Assembly (NCBI RefSeq): GCF_000482865.1
Contig: NZ_KI519519.1
Coordinates: forward strand, 19,652-83,651
Source of the DNA: Actinokineospora inagensis DSM 44258
GTDB taxonomy: Bacteria > Actinomycetota > Actinomycetes > Mycobacteriales > Pseudonocardiaceae
Reading direction: 5' to 3'
DNA length: 64,000 bases
The position numbers and the translations under genes are program-made. Below are positions 24,019 through 33,132 of the stretch, piece by piece. Positions within the stretch are counted from its first letter, which is position 1. Each line of letters opens with the position of its first letter. Under the pieces are notes generated by a model. The model ran no database searches. It was not told the origin of the DNA and saw nothing but the letters and a program-made list of their open reading frames with translations.

Positions 24019-26135
24019 CAGGCCACCGCCTCTGTATCGCTGCCGTCCGTCTCACCCGCATTGACCAGGGTCTGCGCGCCCAACCAGGCGCCTGCCTTGA
24101 GCTCCATCTCGGCGAACTCGTCAGCCGGGTCCGAGTCGAGGACGATCGCGCCGCCTGCGCCGACCTGCCACTGCCCGTCGCGCAGCACCCCGGTGCGGAT
24201 GACGATGTTCAGGTCGGCGGTGCCGTTGCAGGCCAAGAACCCGATCGCGCCGGAGTACACGCCGCGCGGGCCGGTCTCCAGCCGGTCGATGATCTCCATG
24301 GTGCGCAGTTTCGGTGCGCCGGTCATCGAGCCGCCGGGGAAGCTCGCGCGCACGCAGTCGACCACATCGGCGCCCGCGCGCAGCGTGCCGCGCACGGTGC
24401 TGACCAGTTGGTGCACCGTCGCGTAGCTCTCCACCGCCATCAACCGGGGCACGTGCACCGAGCCGACCTCGCAGATCCGGCCCAGGTCGTTGCGCAGCAG
24501 GTCGACGATCATCAGGTTCTCCGCGCGGGTCTTCGCGCTGGCGGCGAGTTCCTCGCACAGCCGCCGGTCCTCGGCCGGGGTGCGCCCGCGCGGCGCGGTC
24601 CCCTTGATCGGCTTGGTCTCCACCACCCGGTCCGCGCCGATCTTGAGGAACCGTTCCGGCGACGAGCAGGCGACCTCCATGCCGTCCTCGGCGGAACCGA
24701 GCCGCAGGTAGGCCGCGTACGGGGCGGGGTTGCTGCGGCGCAGCCGCCGGTAGAGCTCGAACCCGGTGGACGTGGCCGGGACGGTGGCCATGTTGGTCAG
24801 GCAGATCTCGTAGCTCTCGCCGGCGACGAGCTGGCGTTGGCTCTCCGCGATGTCGGCCAGGTAACGGGACCGGCTGGTGCGCAGCCACGGCTCGACGTCG
24901 GCGCGGACCGGACGGCGCACCGCCACCCGCTCAGCGCCGCCGACGAACCCGCGCAGCGCGGTACCGGTCGCCGCTGTCCACGACCGGGCCGACGCTTCCG
25001 AGGCCGCGCTGCCGTCGCTGAGGGCGAGGACGTACGAGCGGTCGGTCTCGTGGTCGACGGCCACCATCCGGTCGGCGAACAGCCAGTACGCGTCCGGGGT
25101 CGCCGCGCGGTGCGGGCCGGGCGCGCCGAGGTCGGACTTCAGCTCGTAGCCGAAATAACCGACGTACCCGCATTGGAAGTCGAAGGGCAGCTCGGTGTCC
25201 GACCCGACCTGCCGGGCGGCGAGCTCGCGCTGCAGGTAGTCGAAAACCGTGCCCGGCTCGGTGCGCACGATCCCGCCTGCCCGGACCTCGACCTGGCCGC
25301 CCACGTGGTACGACACGGACTCGGCGTGCGGACCGGTGGCGTCACCGTAGAAGGAGAACCGCGAGCGGCCGGGTTCGACGTGCGAGCTGTCCAGCCAGAA
25401 CGCCTCGGGCGAGTCCCCGTAGAGGCCCGCGAAAGCCGCCTCCGTGTCCACCCTTCCCTCCACAGTGGACACGTGCAGGAAGAACTTGCGGGTGGCGGGT
25501 GCCGCGGAGTACTTCGCGCAGGAAGGAGTGGCCACTGTCACCCGTTCGCGAGCCTCACCGCGCTGCCCCCGGGTCAGGTCGGCGAAGTTGGTCACCAGTT
25601 CGTGCCCGAACTGGCTCGACACCGACTCAGGGTGGAACTGCACCCCCCACAGTGGACGTTCGCGGTGCCGGATGCCCATCACCACGCCGTCCTCCGCGCG
25701 CGCCGTCACCTCCAACGATTCCGGTAACGGCTCCAATACCGCCAACGAGTGGTACCGCACGACGTCGAATCCCTGCGGCAATCCCCGGAACAGGTCCTTA
25801 CCGTCGTGCTGCACCTGTGACACATAGCCGTGACGCGCGCGGGGGGCCAAGTCGACCACCCCACCCGCGAGGACCGCGATGCCCTGGTGGCCCAGGCACA
25901 CACCGAGCACCGCTAGCTCTGTCTCCGCCAAGAGCCGCGTGCAGCCGCCGAAGTCGCGCTCTCTACCCGCGTGGCCCGGACCCGGCGAGACCACGACGTT
26001 GTCGAACTCGCCCAGGTCGATCCCGGTGAGGTCGTCGTTGGTGCGCACGGTCGGCTCCACCCCGTTCACGCCCGCGATGAGCTGGAACAGGTTGTAGGTG
26101 TAGGAGTCGAAGTTGTCGATCAGCAGGGTTCGCAT
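24018..26135 (-). CDS. pabAB: Fused aminodeoxychorismate synthase (PabA-PabB)
   Basis: A 705-residue fusion that aminates chorismate with glutamine nitrogen to 4-amino-4-deoxychorismate. Residues 1-190 are the glutaminase: oxyanion PGPG (51-54), nucleophile C80 in GVCLGHQ, H168 and E170 in FHPES. The rest is the chorismate-binding domain, with PIKGTAPRG near 509-517. Lys here distinguishes ADC synthase from anthranilate synthase (PIAGT) and phenazine-type ADIC synthases. The end VGAGGAIVLDSDP is family-typical. Fused PabAB enzymes of actinomycetes usually serve secondary metabolism (candicidin, chloramphenicol pathways). ATG 26135 begins the conserved MRTLLIDNFDSYTYNL. It is 69 bases downstream of the DAHP synthase gene. 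Product assignment is firm; the final metabolite is unknown. Confidence 0.95.
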   Translation of the reverse strand: MRTLLIDNFDSYTYNLFQLIAGVNGVEPTVRTNDDLTGIDLGEFDNVVVSPGPGHAGRERDFGGCTRLLAETELAVLGVCLGHQGIAVLAGGVVDLAPRARHGYVSQVQHDGKDLFRGLPQGFDVVRYHSLAVLEPLPESLEVTARAEDGVVMGIRHRERPLWGVQFHPESVSSQFGHELVTNFADLTRGQRGEARERVTVATPSCAKYSAAPATRKFFLHVSTVEGRVDTEAAFAGLYGDSPEAFWLDSSHVEPGRSRFSFYGDATGPHAESVSYHVGGQVEVRAGGIVRTEPGTVFDYLQRELAARQVGSDTELPFDFQCGYVGYFGYELKSDLGAPGPHRAATPDAYWLFADRMVAVDHETDRSYVLALSDGSAASEASARSWTAATGTALRGFVGGAERVAVRRPVRADVEPWLRTSRSRYLADIAESQRQLVAGESYEICLTNMATVPATSTGFELYRRLRRSNPAPYAAYLRLGSAEDGMEVACSSPERFLKIGADRVVETKPIKGTAPRGRTPAEDRRLCEELAASAKTRAENLMIVDLLRNDLGRICEVGSVHVPRLMAVESYATVHQLVSTVRGTLRAGADVVDCVRASFPGGSMTGAPKLRTMEIIDRLETGPRGVYSGAIGFLACNGTADLNIVIRTGVLRDGQWQVGAGGAIVLDSDPADEFAEMELKAGAWLGAQTLVNAGETDGSDTEAVA

Positions 26136-26204
26136 CAGCACTCCGTCGCAGGTCCTGGGTGACAGGTCCGGGGTGTTGGGCCGCGCGGGGACGGTGGGGT
26201 GGGG

Positions 26205-27404
26205 TCAGGCGGTCAGCGGGGTGGGGAGCAACTGTCGGACCTCGGTGAGCACCTGGTGTGCCTGCGGCACGCTCAACCTCGGGTCGCACAAGGTGCGGTA
26301 CGCCGTCGGTAACGCGGCCTCGTCGGTGGGGCCGCCCGCGCCGAGGCACTCGGTGATGTCCTCGTCGCCGATCTCCAGGTGCACCCCACCCGGCCACTCA
26401 CCCGCCTCCAGCAGGACCTCGGTGAAACCGGCCCACTCGAACGCGATGTCACCGACCAGCCGGGTCTTCACCCCCGACGCGGTGCGGATCGTGTTGCCGT
26501 GCATCGGGTCGCACATCCACACGACCGGGTGCCCGGCGGCGCGGACCGCGGCCACCAGCGGCGGCAGCCTGGCGGCGACCTGGCCCGCGCCCAACCGGGC
26601 GATCAGGGTGAGCCTGCCGGGTTCCCGGTGCGGGTCCAGCCGCTCGCACAGCCGCACCAGGTCGTCCGGGGTGGCGGTGGGACCGACCTTGGCGCCGATC
26701 GGGTTGTCCAGTCCGGACAGGAACTCCACGTGCGCGCCGTCGAGTTGCCGGGTGCGCTCGCCCAGCCACGGGAAGTGGGTGGACAGCAGCGACCAGGTGC
26801 CGGTGTCCTGGTTCGGCCGGGTCAACGCCTGCTCGTACTCCAGGACCAGCGCCTCGTGACTGGTCCACAGCCGGTCGGGACCGGGCAACCGGCCCAGCTC
26901 GGCCATCACGTCCGCCGCTGCGCCGTAGGCGGCGACCAGCCTGCGCGGGTCGGCGCGGCGAGCGGCCTCGGTGGGTTCCGGACCGTTCACGATGGACCCG
27001 CGGTAGCTGGGCAGCTCACGCCCGTCGACCACCTCGGTCGCCGTGGACCGGGGTTTGCCGAACTGCCCGGCCAGCCGCCCGACACGCACGACCGGGACGC
27101 CCATCCACCGCTCCAACCGGCCGGCCAACTCGTGCAGGGTGGTCTGGCGGGCCCGCGCGGCGGCCACACCCTCCGGCCCGAACGGCTCGGCGCAGTCGCC
27201 GCCCTGCAGCACGAATCCGCGACCAGCGGCCACCTCGGCGAGCCGGGCGCGCAGCCGCGCCACATCGCGGGACGTGGTCAGCGCGGGCAGTTCGCGCAGC
27301 CGCCGGGACGCCTCGGCCAACTCGTCCTGGTCCGGCCACGGCGGCCGTTGTGCCACCGGTAACCCGTGCCAGGACGCCGGGTGCCAGCGCCGGTCCCGTT
27401 GCAC
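26205..27404 (-). CDS. Class II DAHP synthase, pathway-dedicated (PhzC-like)
   Basis: A ~399-residue 3-deoxy-7-phosphoheptulonate synthase of the plant/actinobacterial class II. Motifs: QGGDCAEPF (metal-binding Cys), RVGRLAGQFGKPRS, STHFPWLGERTRQLDGAHVE, IGAKVGP and CDPMHGNT (metal ligands). It condenses PEP with erythrose-4-phosphate, the first shikimate step. Extra copies in clusters raise chorismate supply. The enzyme lacks the long regulatory N-terminus of primary AroG-type proteins, matching PhzC in length. The start is uncertain: GTG 27404 fits PhzC, while GTG 27509 behind GGGGGG would add an unusual Gln/Arg-rich stretch. First gene of the minus-strand operon, divergent from the FAD hydroxylase. 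Confidence 0.92.
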   Translation of the reverse strand: MQRDRRWHPASWHGLPVAQRPPWPDQDELAEASRRLRELPALTTSRDVARLRARLAEVAAGRGFVLQGGDCAEPFGPEGVAAARARQTTLHELAGRLERWMGVPVVRVGRLAGQFGKPRSTATEVVDGRELPSYRGSIVNGPEPTEAARRADPRRLVAAYGAAADVMAELGRLPGPDRLWTSHEALVLEYEQALTRPNQDTGTWSLLSTHFPWLGERTRQLDGAHVEFLSGLDNPIGAKVGPTATPDDLVRLCERLDPHREPGRLTLIARLGAGQVAARLPPLVAAVRAAGHPVVWMCDPMHGNTIRTASGVKTRLVGDIAFEWAGFTEVLLEAGEWPGGVHLEIGDEDITECLGAGGPTDEAALPTAYRTLCDPRLSVPQAHQVLTEVRQLLPTPLTA

Positions 27405-27569
27405 CGGGATGGCGGTGGGTGCCCCGTTCTGGTTTCGTTGCTGCTGTCGCTCTTGCTGTCGGTCCTGATGTCGTTCGTGCCGCCGGTCGTGCTCCACCGT
27501 GCCGTCCACGCGTTTCCCCCCGGTACGAGAGCCCCGTGCCAACCCCGTGCTGTCCTGGTCGCTCTGTGT

Positions 27570-27632
27570 CTGCCACTGACAGTGTCGGCACCGGCACGGC
27601 CCCGTCCGGTCGCTTGGCATGTTCCTGTCAAC
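27570..27632. promoter_or_regulatory. Divergent promoter region with shared TGACAG / TTCCTGTCA element
   Basis: Between the DAHP synthase and FAD hydroxylase genes lie TGACAG at 27577-27582 and TTCCTGTCA at 27622-27630, an inverted pair of TGACAG half-sites. The same nonamer TTCCTGTCA recurs at 33140-33148 in the cluster's other divergent region. A common operator for a cluster regulator is inference. If real, it favours the later GTG (27670) as start of the hydroxylase, since the site would otherwise be inside the gene. Confidence 0.4.
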
Positions 27633-27669
27633 GGCTTTCGCGACCTTGGCGAGGACGAAAAATGGTGGT

Positions 27670-28899
27670 GTGGCCACACCTGAGCGCTCACCGGAGAGTC
27701 CGGTCGTCCCCGTTCTCGCCCCTGTACTTGTCGTGGGCGCGGGTCCGGTTGGCCTGTCCGCGGCGATCGCCCTGCGGTCGCTGGGAGTGCCCGCGGTGGT
27801 GCTGGAGGCCGACGGGCAGAACCGGGAACGGCCCGGCAGCCGCGCCCTGTTCGTGCACCGGGAGTCGTTGCGGCTGTTGGAGTCCGGGGCACCGGGCCTG
27901 GCAGGTGAGCTGACCGGGTTCGGCGTCGTGTGGCACACCAAGCGCACCCTGTACCGCGGGCGGGAGGTGTTCGCCAAGACCTACCCGGCGCCACCCGCCG
28001 ACGCAGCCCCGTTCACCAGCCTGCGCCAGGTCGACACCGAGCGGTTCCTGCGCAAGGCCTGCGAGCAGGCCGGGGCCACCGTGCACTGGGGCGCGCGGGT
28101 GAGCGGGCTGCGGGTCGACCCGGACGGGGTCGAGGTGGCCACTGAGGATGGTCGAACCTTCGCCGGCAGCCACGTGATCGCCGCCGACGGCGCCCGCTCG
28201 ACGGTGCGCCGCGCGCTGGGCATCACCATGTCCGGCGGCCGTTCGGCGGGCTTCCACACGACCGTCGACATCGCCGATCCGGATTTCCCAATGGAGCGGC
28301 TGTTCCACTACCACCACCCGGCGCTGGGCAGCAGGCACGTGATGACGGTGCCGTTCGCGGGCGGCTTCCAGGTCGACGTGCAGTGCGCGCCGCAGGACAC
28401 CGAGGCCCGGTTCAGCACCCCGGAGGCGGTGCGGGAGTGGCTGCCCCGGGTGGTTGAGCGGCGGCACCTCGACCACATCCTGTGGATCTCCAGCTACCGG
28501 TTCAACCAGGTCATCGCGGACAGGTTCGCCGAGGGCCGGGTGCTGCTCGCCGGTGAGGCCGCGCACCTGTTCCCGCCGTTGGGCGCGCGCGGGATGAACA
28601 GCGGCATCGCCGACGCGTTCGCCGCGGCCGACGCGATCGCGATCGCCCGTGGCGCGCACAACCCCGTGCGGGCGGCCGCCGCCATCAGCGGGTACGACGC
28701 CGCGCGCCGGTCGGCCGCGCAGCGCAACAACGCCGCCGTCAGCCAGGCCCTCGCCCACCTGCGGCCCCGGCACTGGCACACGACCGCCAGGCAGCGGGCG
28801 GCGGCGGCCCTGTCGTCGGTGGTGCCGAGGTTCGGCGCGTGGCTGGAGAACGCCACCTATGGGCCGAAGACCACCTCCGTGCGGTCGGGGCGGTACTGA
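27670..28899 (+). CDS. FAD-dependent aromatic monooxygenase
   Basis: A 409-residue class A flavoprotein hydroxylase. Motifs: the dinucleotide fold VLVVGAGPVGLSAAIAL, the middle DG motif VIAADGARSTVRRALG, and the GD motif RVLLAGEAAHLFPPLGARGMNSGIADA, where the usual Asp is Glu (GEAAH). It resembles phenol and 3-hydroxyphenylpropionate hydroxylases. NAD(P)H-driven ring hydroxylation or oxidative decarboxylation of PABA or a derivative is the likely role. I prefer GTG 27670; an ATG at 27619 would add 17 residues with untypical codons (AAA AAT GGT GGT). It opens the plus-strand operon, and its stop overlaps the ADC lyase start (TGATG). Confidence 0.88.
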   Translation: MATPERSPESPVVPVLAPVLVVGAGPVGLSAAIALRSLGVPAVVLEADGQNRERPGSRALFVHRESLRLLESGAPGLAGELTGFGVVWHTKRTLYRGREVFAKTYPAPPADAAPFTSLRQVDTERFLRKACEQAGATVHWGARVSGLRVDPDGVEVATEDGRTFAGSHVIAADGARSTVRRALGITMSGGRSAGFHTTVDIADPDFPMERLFHYHHPALGSRHVMTVPFAGGFQVDVQCAPQDTEARFSTPEAVREWLPRVVERRHLDHILWISSYRFNQVIADRFAEGRVLLAGEAAHLFPPLGARGMNSGIADAFAAADAIAIARGAHNPVRAAAAISGYDAARRSAAQRNNAAVSQALAHLRPRHWHTTARQRAAAALSSVVPRFGAWLENATYGPKTTSVRSGRY

Positions 28900-29669
28900 T
28901 GTCCACTGTGGAGTATGTGTTCACCGGCGGAGTGCTTCGACCGGGTGATCTCTGGACGGGCGAGTTGCTCGCCGCCGAGTCCTGGCTGGTGCACGAGGGC
29001 GGCGTGCGCGGGCTGCACTGGCACCGGCGCAGGTTCCAGCGGGTCTGCGCGGCCACCGGCCACGACGACCCGGGGCCGTTCTGGTCATCGATGGTGACAG
29101 CACTACCGACCACGGGCGCCTGGTTCCCCCGCGCGGAACTGACCCCCAACGGCACCTTCCAGCTCCGAGTGCGCCCAGCGCCTCCGTTGGGGCAGACGAT
29201 CCGAATCCACCGCGCCGACCATCCGGACGTACGCACGCAACCACGTCGCAAGGGGCCGGATCTCCCGCTGCTGAACAACATCCGCGAGAAGGCACGGGCC
29301 GCAGGCGCCGATGAGACCCTCTTGGTCGACGGCGGCGGTTACGTGTTGGAGTCCACGACCGCCGCTGTGGTGTGGTGGGAGGACGACATCCTGTGCGTGC
29401 CGGACGACGAGCTACCGGTGCTGGACAGCGTCACCGTCAAAGTTGTGCTCGAACACGCACACGCGATCGGTACCCCTGTCGGGCGGAGGCGACGCAAACC
29501 GCACGAGTTGGCCGACAAGGAAACCTGGCTTCTTAACGCGCTGCACGGTCTTAGGCCCGTCGTGTCCTGGCCCGGCCCAGCAGCCCCCGCACCAAGAGCG
29601 CCCTACTGGCAACAGGTCTTGGAGTCGCTCCGCAGCCCCTTACCCGGATCGCAGAAAGGCACGTCATGA
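28899..29669 (+). CDS. pabC: Aminodeoxychorismate lyase (class IV PLP enzyme)
   Basis: A 256-residue fold-type IV PLP enzyme. K118 (QPRRKGPDLP) is the expected PLP lysine, followed by LLNNIREKARAAGADETLLVD and E151 in GYVLESTTAAVVW, which binds the pyridine nitrogen. ADC lyase splits 4-amino-4-deoxychorismate to p-aminobenzoate and pyruvate, completing the path begun by the fused synthase on the other strand. D-amino acid transaminase is the main alternative in this family, but the cluster context favours lyase. Both ends are coupled: start TGATG with the hydroxylase, stop ATGA with the methyltransferase. Confidence 0.87.
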   Translation: MSTVEYVFTGGVLRPGDLWTGELLAAESWLVHEGGVRGLHWHRRRFQRVCAATGHDDPGPFWSSMVTALPTTGAWFPRAELTPNGTFQLRVRPAPPLGQTIRIHRADHPDVRTQPRRKGPDLPLLNNIREKARAAGADETLLVDGGGYVLESTTAAVVWWEDDILCVPDDELPVLDSVTVKVVLEHAHAIGTPVGRRRRKPHELADKETWLLNALHGLRPVVSWPGPAAPAPRAPYWQQVLESLRSPLPGSQKGTS

Positions 29670-30676
29670 GCGCAGAGCACTCCCCGGCCTACCGGCTCAA
29701 CGACCTGATGACCGGGTACTGGAAGACCCAGGCCATCAGCGTGACCGCGCGGCTGGGCATCGTGGACGCGGTGGCGCACGAGCGGCTGAGCAGCGCCGAC
29801 CTGGCCGAGAAGCTGGCGGTCGACCGGGACAGCCTGCACCGGCTGTTGCTGTTCCTGGTCACCCTGGGTGTGCTCAGCGGCGACGAGCGCACCGGGTACG
29901 CCGCCACCGAGGTGGGTGAACTGCTCCGGGTCGACAATCCCGGCACGATGGCGCACTACGCCAAGATCTACGGCGACGAGTTCTACACCGCGTGGGGCCA
30001 CCTGGAGGGGTCGGTGCGCACCGGCAAGTCGGCGTTCTCCCTGGCGTACGGCCAAGAGCTGTTCCCCTACCTGCAGTCGCACCCGGAGACCTCGCTGAGC
30101 TACGAGCGGGCGATGATCGCGGGCGCGAACTTCTTCGGCGAGGTCGACACGGTCTACCCGTTCCCGGAGACCGGGCTGGTGGTCGACATCGCCGGTGGCC
30201 ACGGGCTGCTGCTGCGCCAGATCCTGGCCAAGCGGCCGGAGCTGCGCGGGATGCTGTTCGACCGCCCCCAGGTGATCGCCGAGGCCAAGGAGCACGGCTT
30301 CCTCGGCGACTTCGCCGACCGCTGCACCCTGGTCGCGGGCGACATCTTCGAGACCGCCCCCACCGGCGGCGACATTTACCTGATGTCCCGGCTGCTGCAC
30401 TGCTTCGACGACGCGGGCTGCCTGGCGCTGCTGGGCAACTGCCGCGACGCCTTCGCCACCGGCACCCGCCTGCTGATCGTGGAGCGCCTGCTCCCCGAGG
30501 ACGGGCAGGTCTCGCTGACCCCCGGCTACAACATGCACATGCTGGCCGTGATGGGCCAGGGCCGCGAACGCACCCGGTCGCAGTTCGCCGACCTGCTGGC
30601 CCAGACCGGTTTCCGGCTCGACGGCGCGCACGCCCTGCCGCTGGACGCCTACGTGCTGGCCGCCACCCGGGTCTGA
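29666..30676 (+). CDS. O-methyltransferase (family 2, plant COMT-like)
   Basis: A 336-residue SAM-dependent O-methyltransferase. The N-terminal dimerization/winged-helix domain (about 1-100: LMTGYWKTQAISVTARLGIVD, LSSADLAEKLAVDRDSLHRLL) is followed by a Rossmann domain with VVDIAGGHGLLLRQIL near 171-186, and RLLHCFDDAGC with the catalytic-base His near 245. Family members methylate phenolic hydroxyls of polyketides and aromatics. With two ring hydroxylases in the cluster, a methoxy-aminobenzoate is a natural guess. ATG 29666 overlaps the lyase stop (ATGA). Its 3' end overlaps the convergent exporter gene by 28 bases (30649-30676). Confidence 0.9.
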   Translation: MSAEHSPAYRLNDLMTGYWKTQAISVTARLGIVDAVAHERLSSADLAEKLAVDRDSLHRLLLFLVTLGVLSGDERTGYAATEVGELLRVDNPGTMAHYAKIYGDEFYTAWGHLEGSVRTGKSAFSLAYGQELFPYLQSHPETSLSYERAMIAGANFFGEVDTVYPFPETGLVVDIAGGHGLLLRQILAKRPELRGMLFDRPQVIAEAKEHGFLGDFADRCTLVAGDIFETAPTGGDIYLMSRLLHCFDDAGCLALLGNCRDAFATGTRLLIVERLLPEDGQVSLTPGYNMHMLAVMGQGRERTRSQFADLLAQTGFRLDGAHALPLDAYVLAATRV

Positions 30677-31884
30677 GCCCGAGCGATCAGCCGGTCGGCG
30701 AGCACCACGAGCCCACCGGCCACTGCCTGCACGGCGGCGAGCACCAGCAGCACACCACCGAGCCCCTGGGACCGCAGCAGCACCACGACCTGCGGTCCCA
30801 GGCTGGCCCCCAGGAGCAGGGCGAAGGTGTAGACCGAGATGCCGGTCGCGCGCGCCGCGCCCGCCATCGACCCGACCAACTCGGTCAGGCCGGGCGAGAT
30901 CAGCGCGATGGCCGCCACGTAGACCAGCAGCAACGCGCCCAACAGCACGACCCCTGGCGCGGACAGGGCGGCCAGCACGACCAGAACGGCGGCCGCCACG
31001 AACAGCGCCAGCGAGGTCCGGCGGGTGGCGCGGAACCGGCTCAACCAGGCCGTGATCAGCGGGATGAGGACCATCGCGGGCAGCGCGCTGGCCCGCAGCA
31101 GGAAGAACTCGTGCGGGCCGCCGACGAGCGCGGCGGGGGCGAGGACCTGCAGAGCGGTGTAGACACCCACGAACCCGCCGAGCACGGCCAGGGTCGCGAG
31201 GTAGAGCAGCGACAGTTCGGGGCGGACCACGAGCGACCCCATCGCCTTGAAGGACCCGCTCAAGGTGAGCGTGCCGCCTGCCGTGTCCGGTCGCATGACT
31301 TGGCGCAGCGCCAACATGATGACCAACAACAGGACCGCGTTCGCGTAGAACACCGCGCGCCAACTACCCAGGCCGGACAGCAACTGCGCCAGCAACTGCC
31401 CGACCACGGCCGCGGCGAGGAACGACGTGACGAGGAACGCCACCGCGCTCGGACGGCGGCGCGGTTCGATCCGCTCGGTGAGGTAAGCCAGCGCGGCGGG
31501 CGAGAACGCGGCCGCGCCCAACCCCTGCACAGCGCGCAGCACACCACCTACGGCCAACGAGTCCGAATAGCCGATGAGCACTGTGGCCACCGCCATCACC
31601 GACAGCCCTATCGTGATGACCGTGCGGCGACCGAACCTGTCCGCCAGCGGTCCCGTGAGCAGGAACCCGCTGGCGTAAGGGATGCCGAAGAACGTTGTTG
31701 TCGCGGTGGCCGCACCGACCGTGGTGTGCCAACTCGACGCGATGTCCTGCAACAGCGGGATCACCGCGTACAACTGCCCGACGATGACAAGACCGGCGAC
31801 CGTCATCACCGACACGGTGCGCCAGAACGGCGCCCAGTCAGACCGTTCCGACCCCACTTCAGACACCACTGCTCCCCCACTCAC
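30649..31884 (-). CDS. MFS efflux transporter, 12 TM
   Basis: A 411-residue major facilitator of the drug:H+ antiporter type. Twelve hydrophobic helices can be followed from MTVAGLVIVGQLYAVIPLL onward. Motif A appears after TM2 as GPLADRFGRRTVITIG, and the arginine-rich RIEPRRRPSA loop follows TM4. It is probably the cluster's export or self-resistance protein. Translation starts at GTG 31884, giving a GTGA overlap with the stop of the PobA-like gene, so the two are coupled. It overlaps the O-methyltransferase tail to tail by 28 bases. Confidence 0.9.
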   Translation of the reverse strand: MSGGAVVSEVGSERSDWAPFWRTVSVMTVAGLVIVGQLYAVIPLLQDIASSWHTTVGAATATTTFFGIPYASGFLLTGPLADRFGRRTVITIGLSVMAVATVLIGYSDSLAVGGVLRAVQGLGAAAFSPAALAYLTERIEPRRRPSAVAFLVTSFLAAAVVGQLLAQLLSGLGSWRAVFYANAVLLLVIMLALRQVMRPDTAGGTLTLSGSFKAMGSLVVRPELSLLYLATLAVLGGFVGVYTALQVLAPAALVGGPHEFFLLRASALPAMVLIPLITAWLSRFRATRRTSLALFVAAAVLVVLAALSAPGVVLLGALLLVYVAAIALISPGLTELVGSMAGAARATGISVYTFALLLGASLGPQVVVLLRSQGLGGVLLVLAAVQAVAGGLVVLADRLIARAQTRVAAST

Positions 31885-33053
31885 GCGGCGGCCGATCCTA
31901 CATAGTTCTCGGAGAAGCTCGTCATCGCCGCCTGCGACCCGGCCAGGTAGCGCAACCTGGCCTCCCTGAACCGGAACTGCATGTTCTGCTCGTCCGGGAA
32001 CCGGTGCAGCAGCCCGGTCATCCAGTCGGAGAACTCCTCGGCCCGCCACACGCGACGCAGGCACGTCCGGGTGTAGCCGTCCAAGCCCGACCTGTCGCCC
32101 TTGGTGAACCAGTCCGCGAGGGCCTCCGCCAGCACACGGACGTCGGACATCGCGAGGTTGAGGCCCTTGGCGGCGGTGGGCGGCACGATGTGGGCGGCAT
32201 CGCCCGCCAGGAACACGTTGTGGTGGCCCATCGGTTCGGACACGAACGACCGCATGGCGGTGATGCCCCGCTCGATGATCGGCCCCTCGGTGAGCTCGTG
32301 CCCCAGACCGGTCGCCAGCCGGGTGTGCAGCTCCTCCCAGACCCGGTCGTCCGGCCAGTCCGCGAGCGTGTCGGTCGGGTCGACCTGCAGGTAGAGCCTG
32401 CTCACCTCGGGCGAACGCATGCTGTAGAGCGAAAAACCGCGCTCGTGGCAGGCGTACACCAGTTCCTTGATCGCGGGCGGCGCGTCGACCAGCACGCCGA
32501 GCCACGCGAACGGGTACGTGTGCCGGTAGGTGCGCACGGTCGACGTGGGCAGGCTCGGGCGGGTCACCCCGTGGTACCCGTCGCAGCCGACGACGACATC
32601 GCACCGCACCTCGACCCGCTCACCGTCGAGTTCGAAGCGCAGCACCGGGTTCTCCGGGTCGGTGACAGTGACATCGCGCGCCTCGAAGTGCAACGGCGCC
32701 TTGCCCAGCCGCGCGGCGATGAGGTCTTTGACGACCTCGGCCTGCCCGTACATCCACACCGCGCGCCCGGACAAGTCCGCGAACGGCAACCGCACCGCCT
32801 CGTCGACGAACCTCAGCTCGAAGCCGGTGTGCACCGCCGCCAACCGGTCCAACCGGTCCGCGACACCGGCATCGCGTAAGAGCTCCACCGTGCCCTGCTC
32901 CAACAATCCCGCTCTTACCCGCTTTTCCACGTAGTCCCGCGAGCGGTGCTCGACGATGACCGAATCGATGCCCGCCAGCTCCAGCAGCCTGCCGAGCAAC
33001 AACCCGGCGGGACCCGCGCCGACGATCCCCACCCGCGTCCGCCAGACAGCCAC
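31881..33053 (-). CDS. pobA: 4-hydroxybenzoate 3-monooxygenase-like flavoprotein
   Basis: A 390-residue PobA-type hydroxylase of normal family length. It shows IVGAGPAGLLL (10-19), the VEKRVRAGLLEQG segment whose arginines bind FAD/NADPH, VVVGCDGYHGVTRPS and FLAGDAAHIVPPTAAKGLNLAMSDV. PobA hydroxylates p-hydroxybenzoate to protocatechuate and also accepts p-aminobenzoate in characterised enzymes. Inside this cluster, PABA to 4-amino-3-hydroxybenzoate is a fair prediction, while a catabolic role cannot be excluded because no protocatechuate dioxygenase genes are visible. A rare TTA codon (32877-32879) could place it under bldA-type control. GTG 33053. It is upstream of, and coupled to, the exporter gene. 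Confidence 0.9.
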   Translation of the reverse strand: MAVWRTRVGIVGAGPAGLLLGRLLELAGIDSVIVEHRSRDYVEKRVRAGLLEQGTVELLRDAGVADRLDRLAAVHTGFELRFVDEAVRLPFADLSGRAVWMYGQAEVVKDLIAARLGKAPLHFEARDVTVTDPENPVLRFELDGERVEVRCDVVVGCDGYHGVTRPSLPTSTVRTYRHTYPFAWLGVLVDAPPAIKELVYACHERGFSLYSMRSPEVSRLYLQVDPTDTLADWPDDRVWEELHTRLATGLGHELTEGPIIERGITAMRSFVSEPMGHHNVFLAGDAAHIVPPTAAKGLNLAMSDVRVLAEALADWFTKGDRSGLDGYTRTCLRRVWRAEEFSDWMTGLLHRFPDEQNMQFRFREARLRYLAGSQAAMTSFSENYVGSAAA

Positions 33054-33132
33054 CGCACACCCTCCCGTCCGCTCCCCCAGCCCAGGTCAGCCGGGTCCAT
33101 GGTCGGGGACCGCGGCCACCGCCCAGCGGCTC

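Noticed and set aside
24018-26135. Anthranilate synthase or phenazine PhzE
   Set aside because: The PIKGT lysine marks aminodeoxychorismate synthase, and no phzA/B/D/F/G genes are present despite a PhzC-like DAHP synthase.
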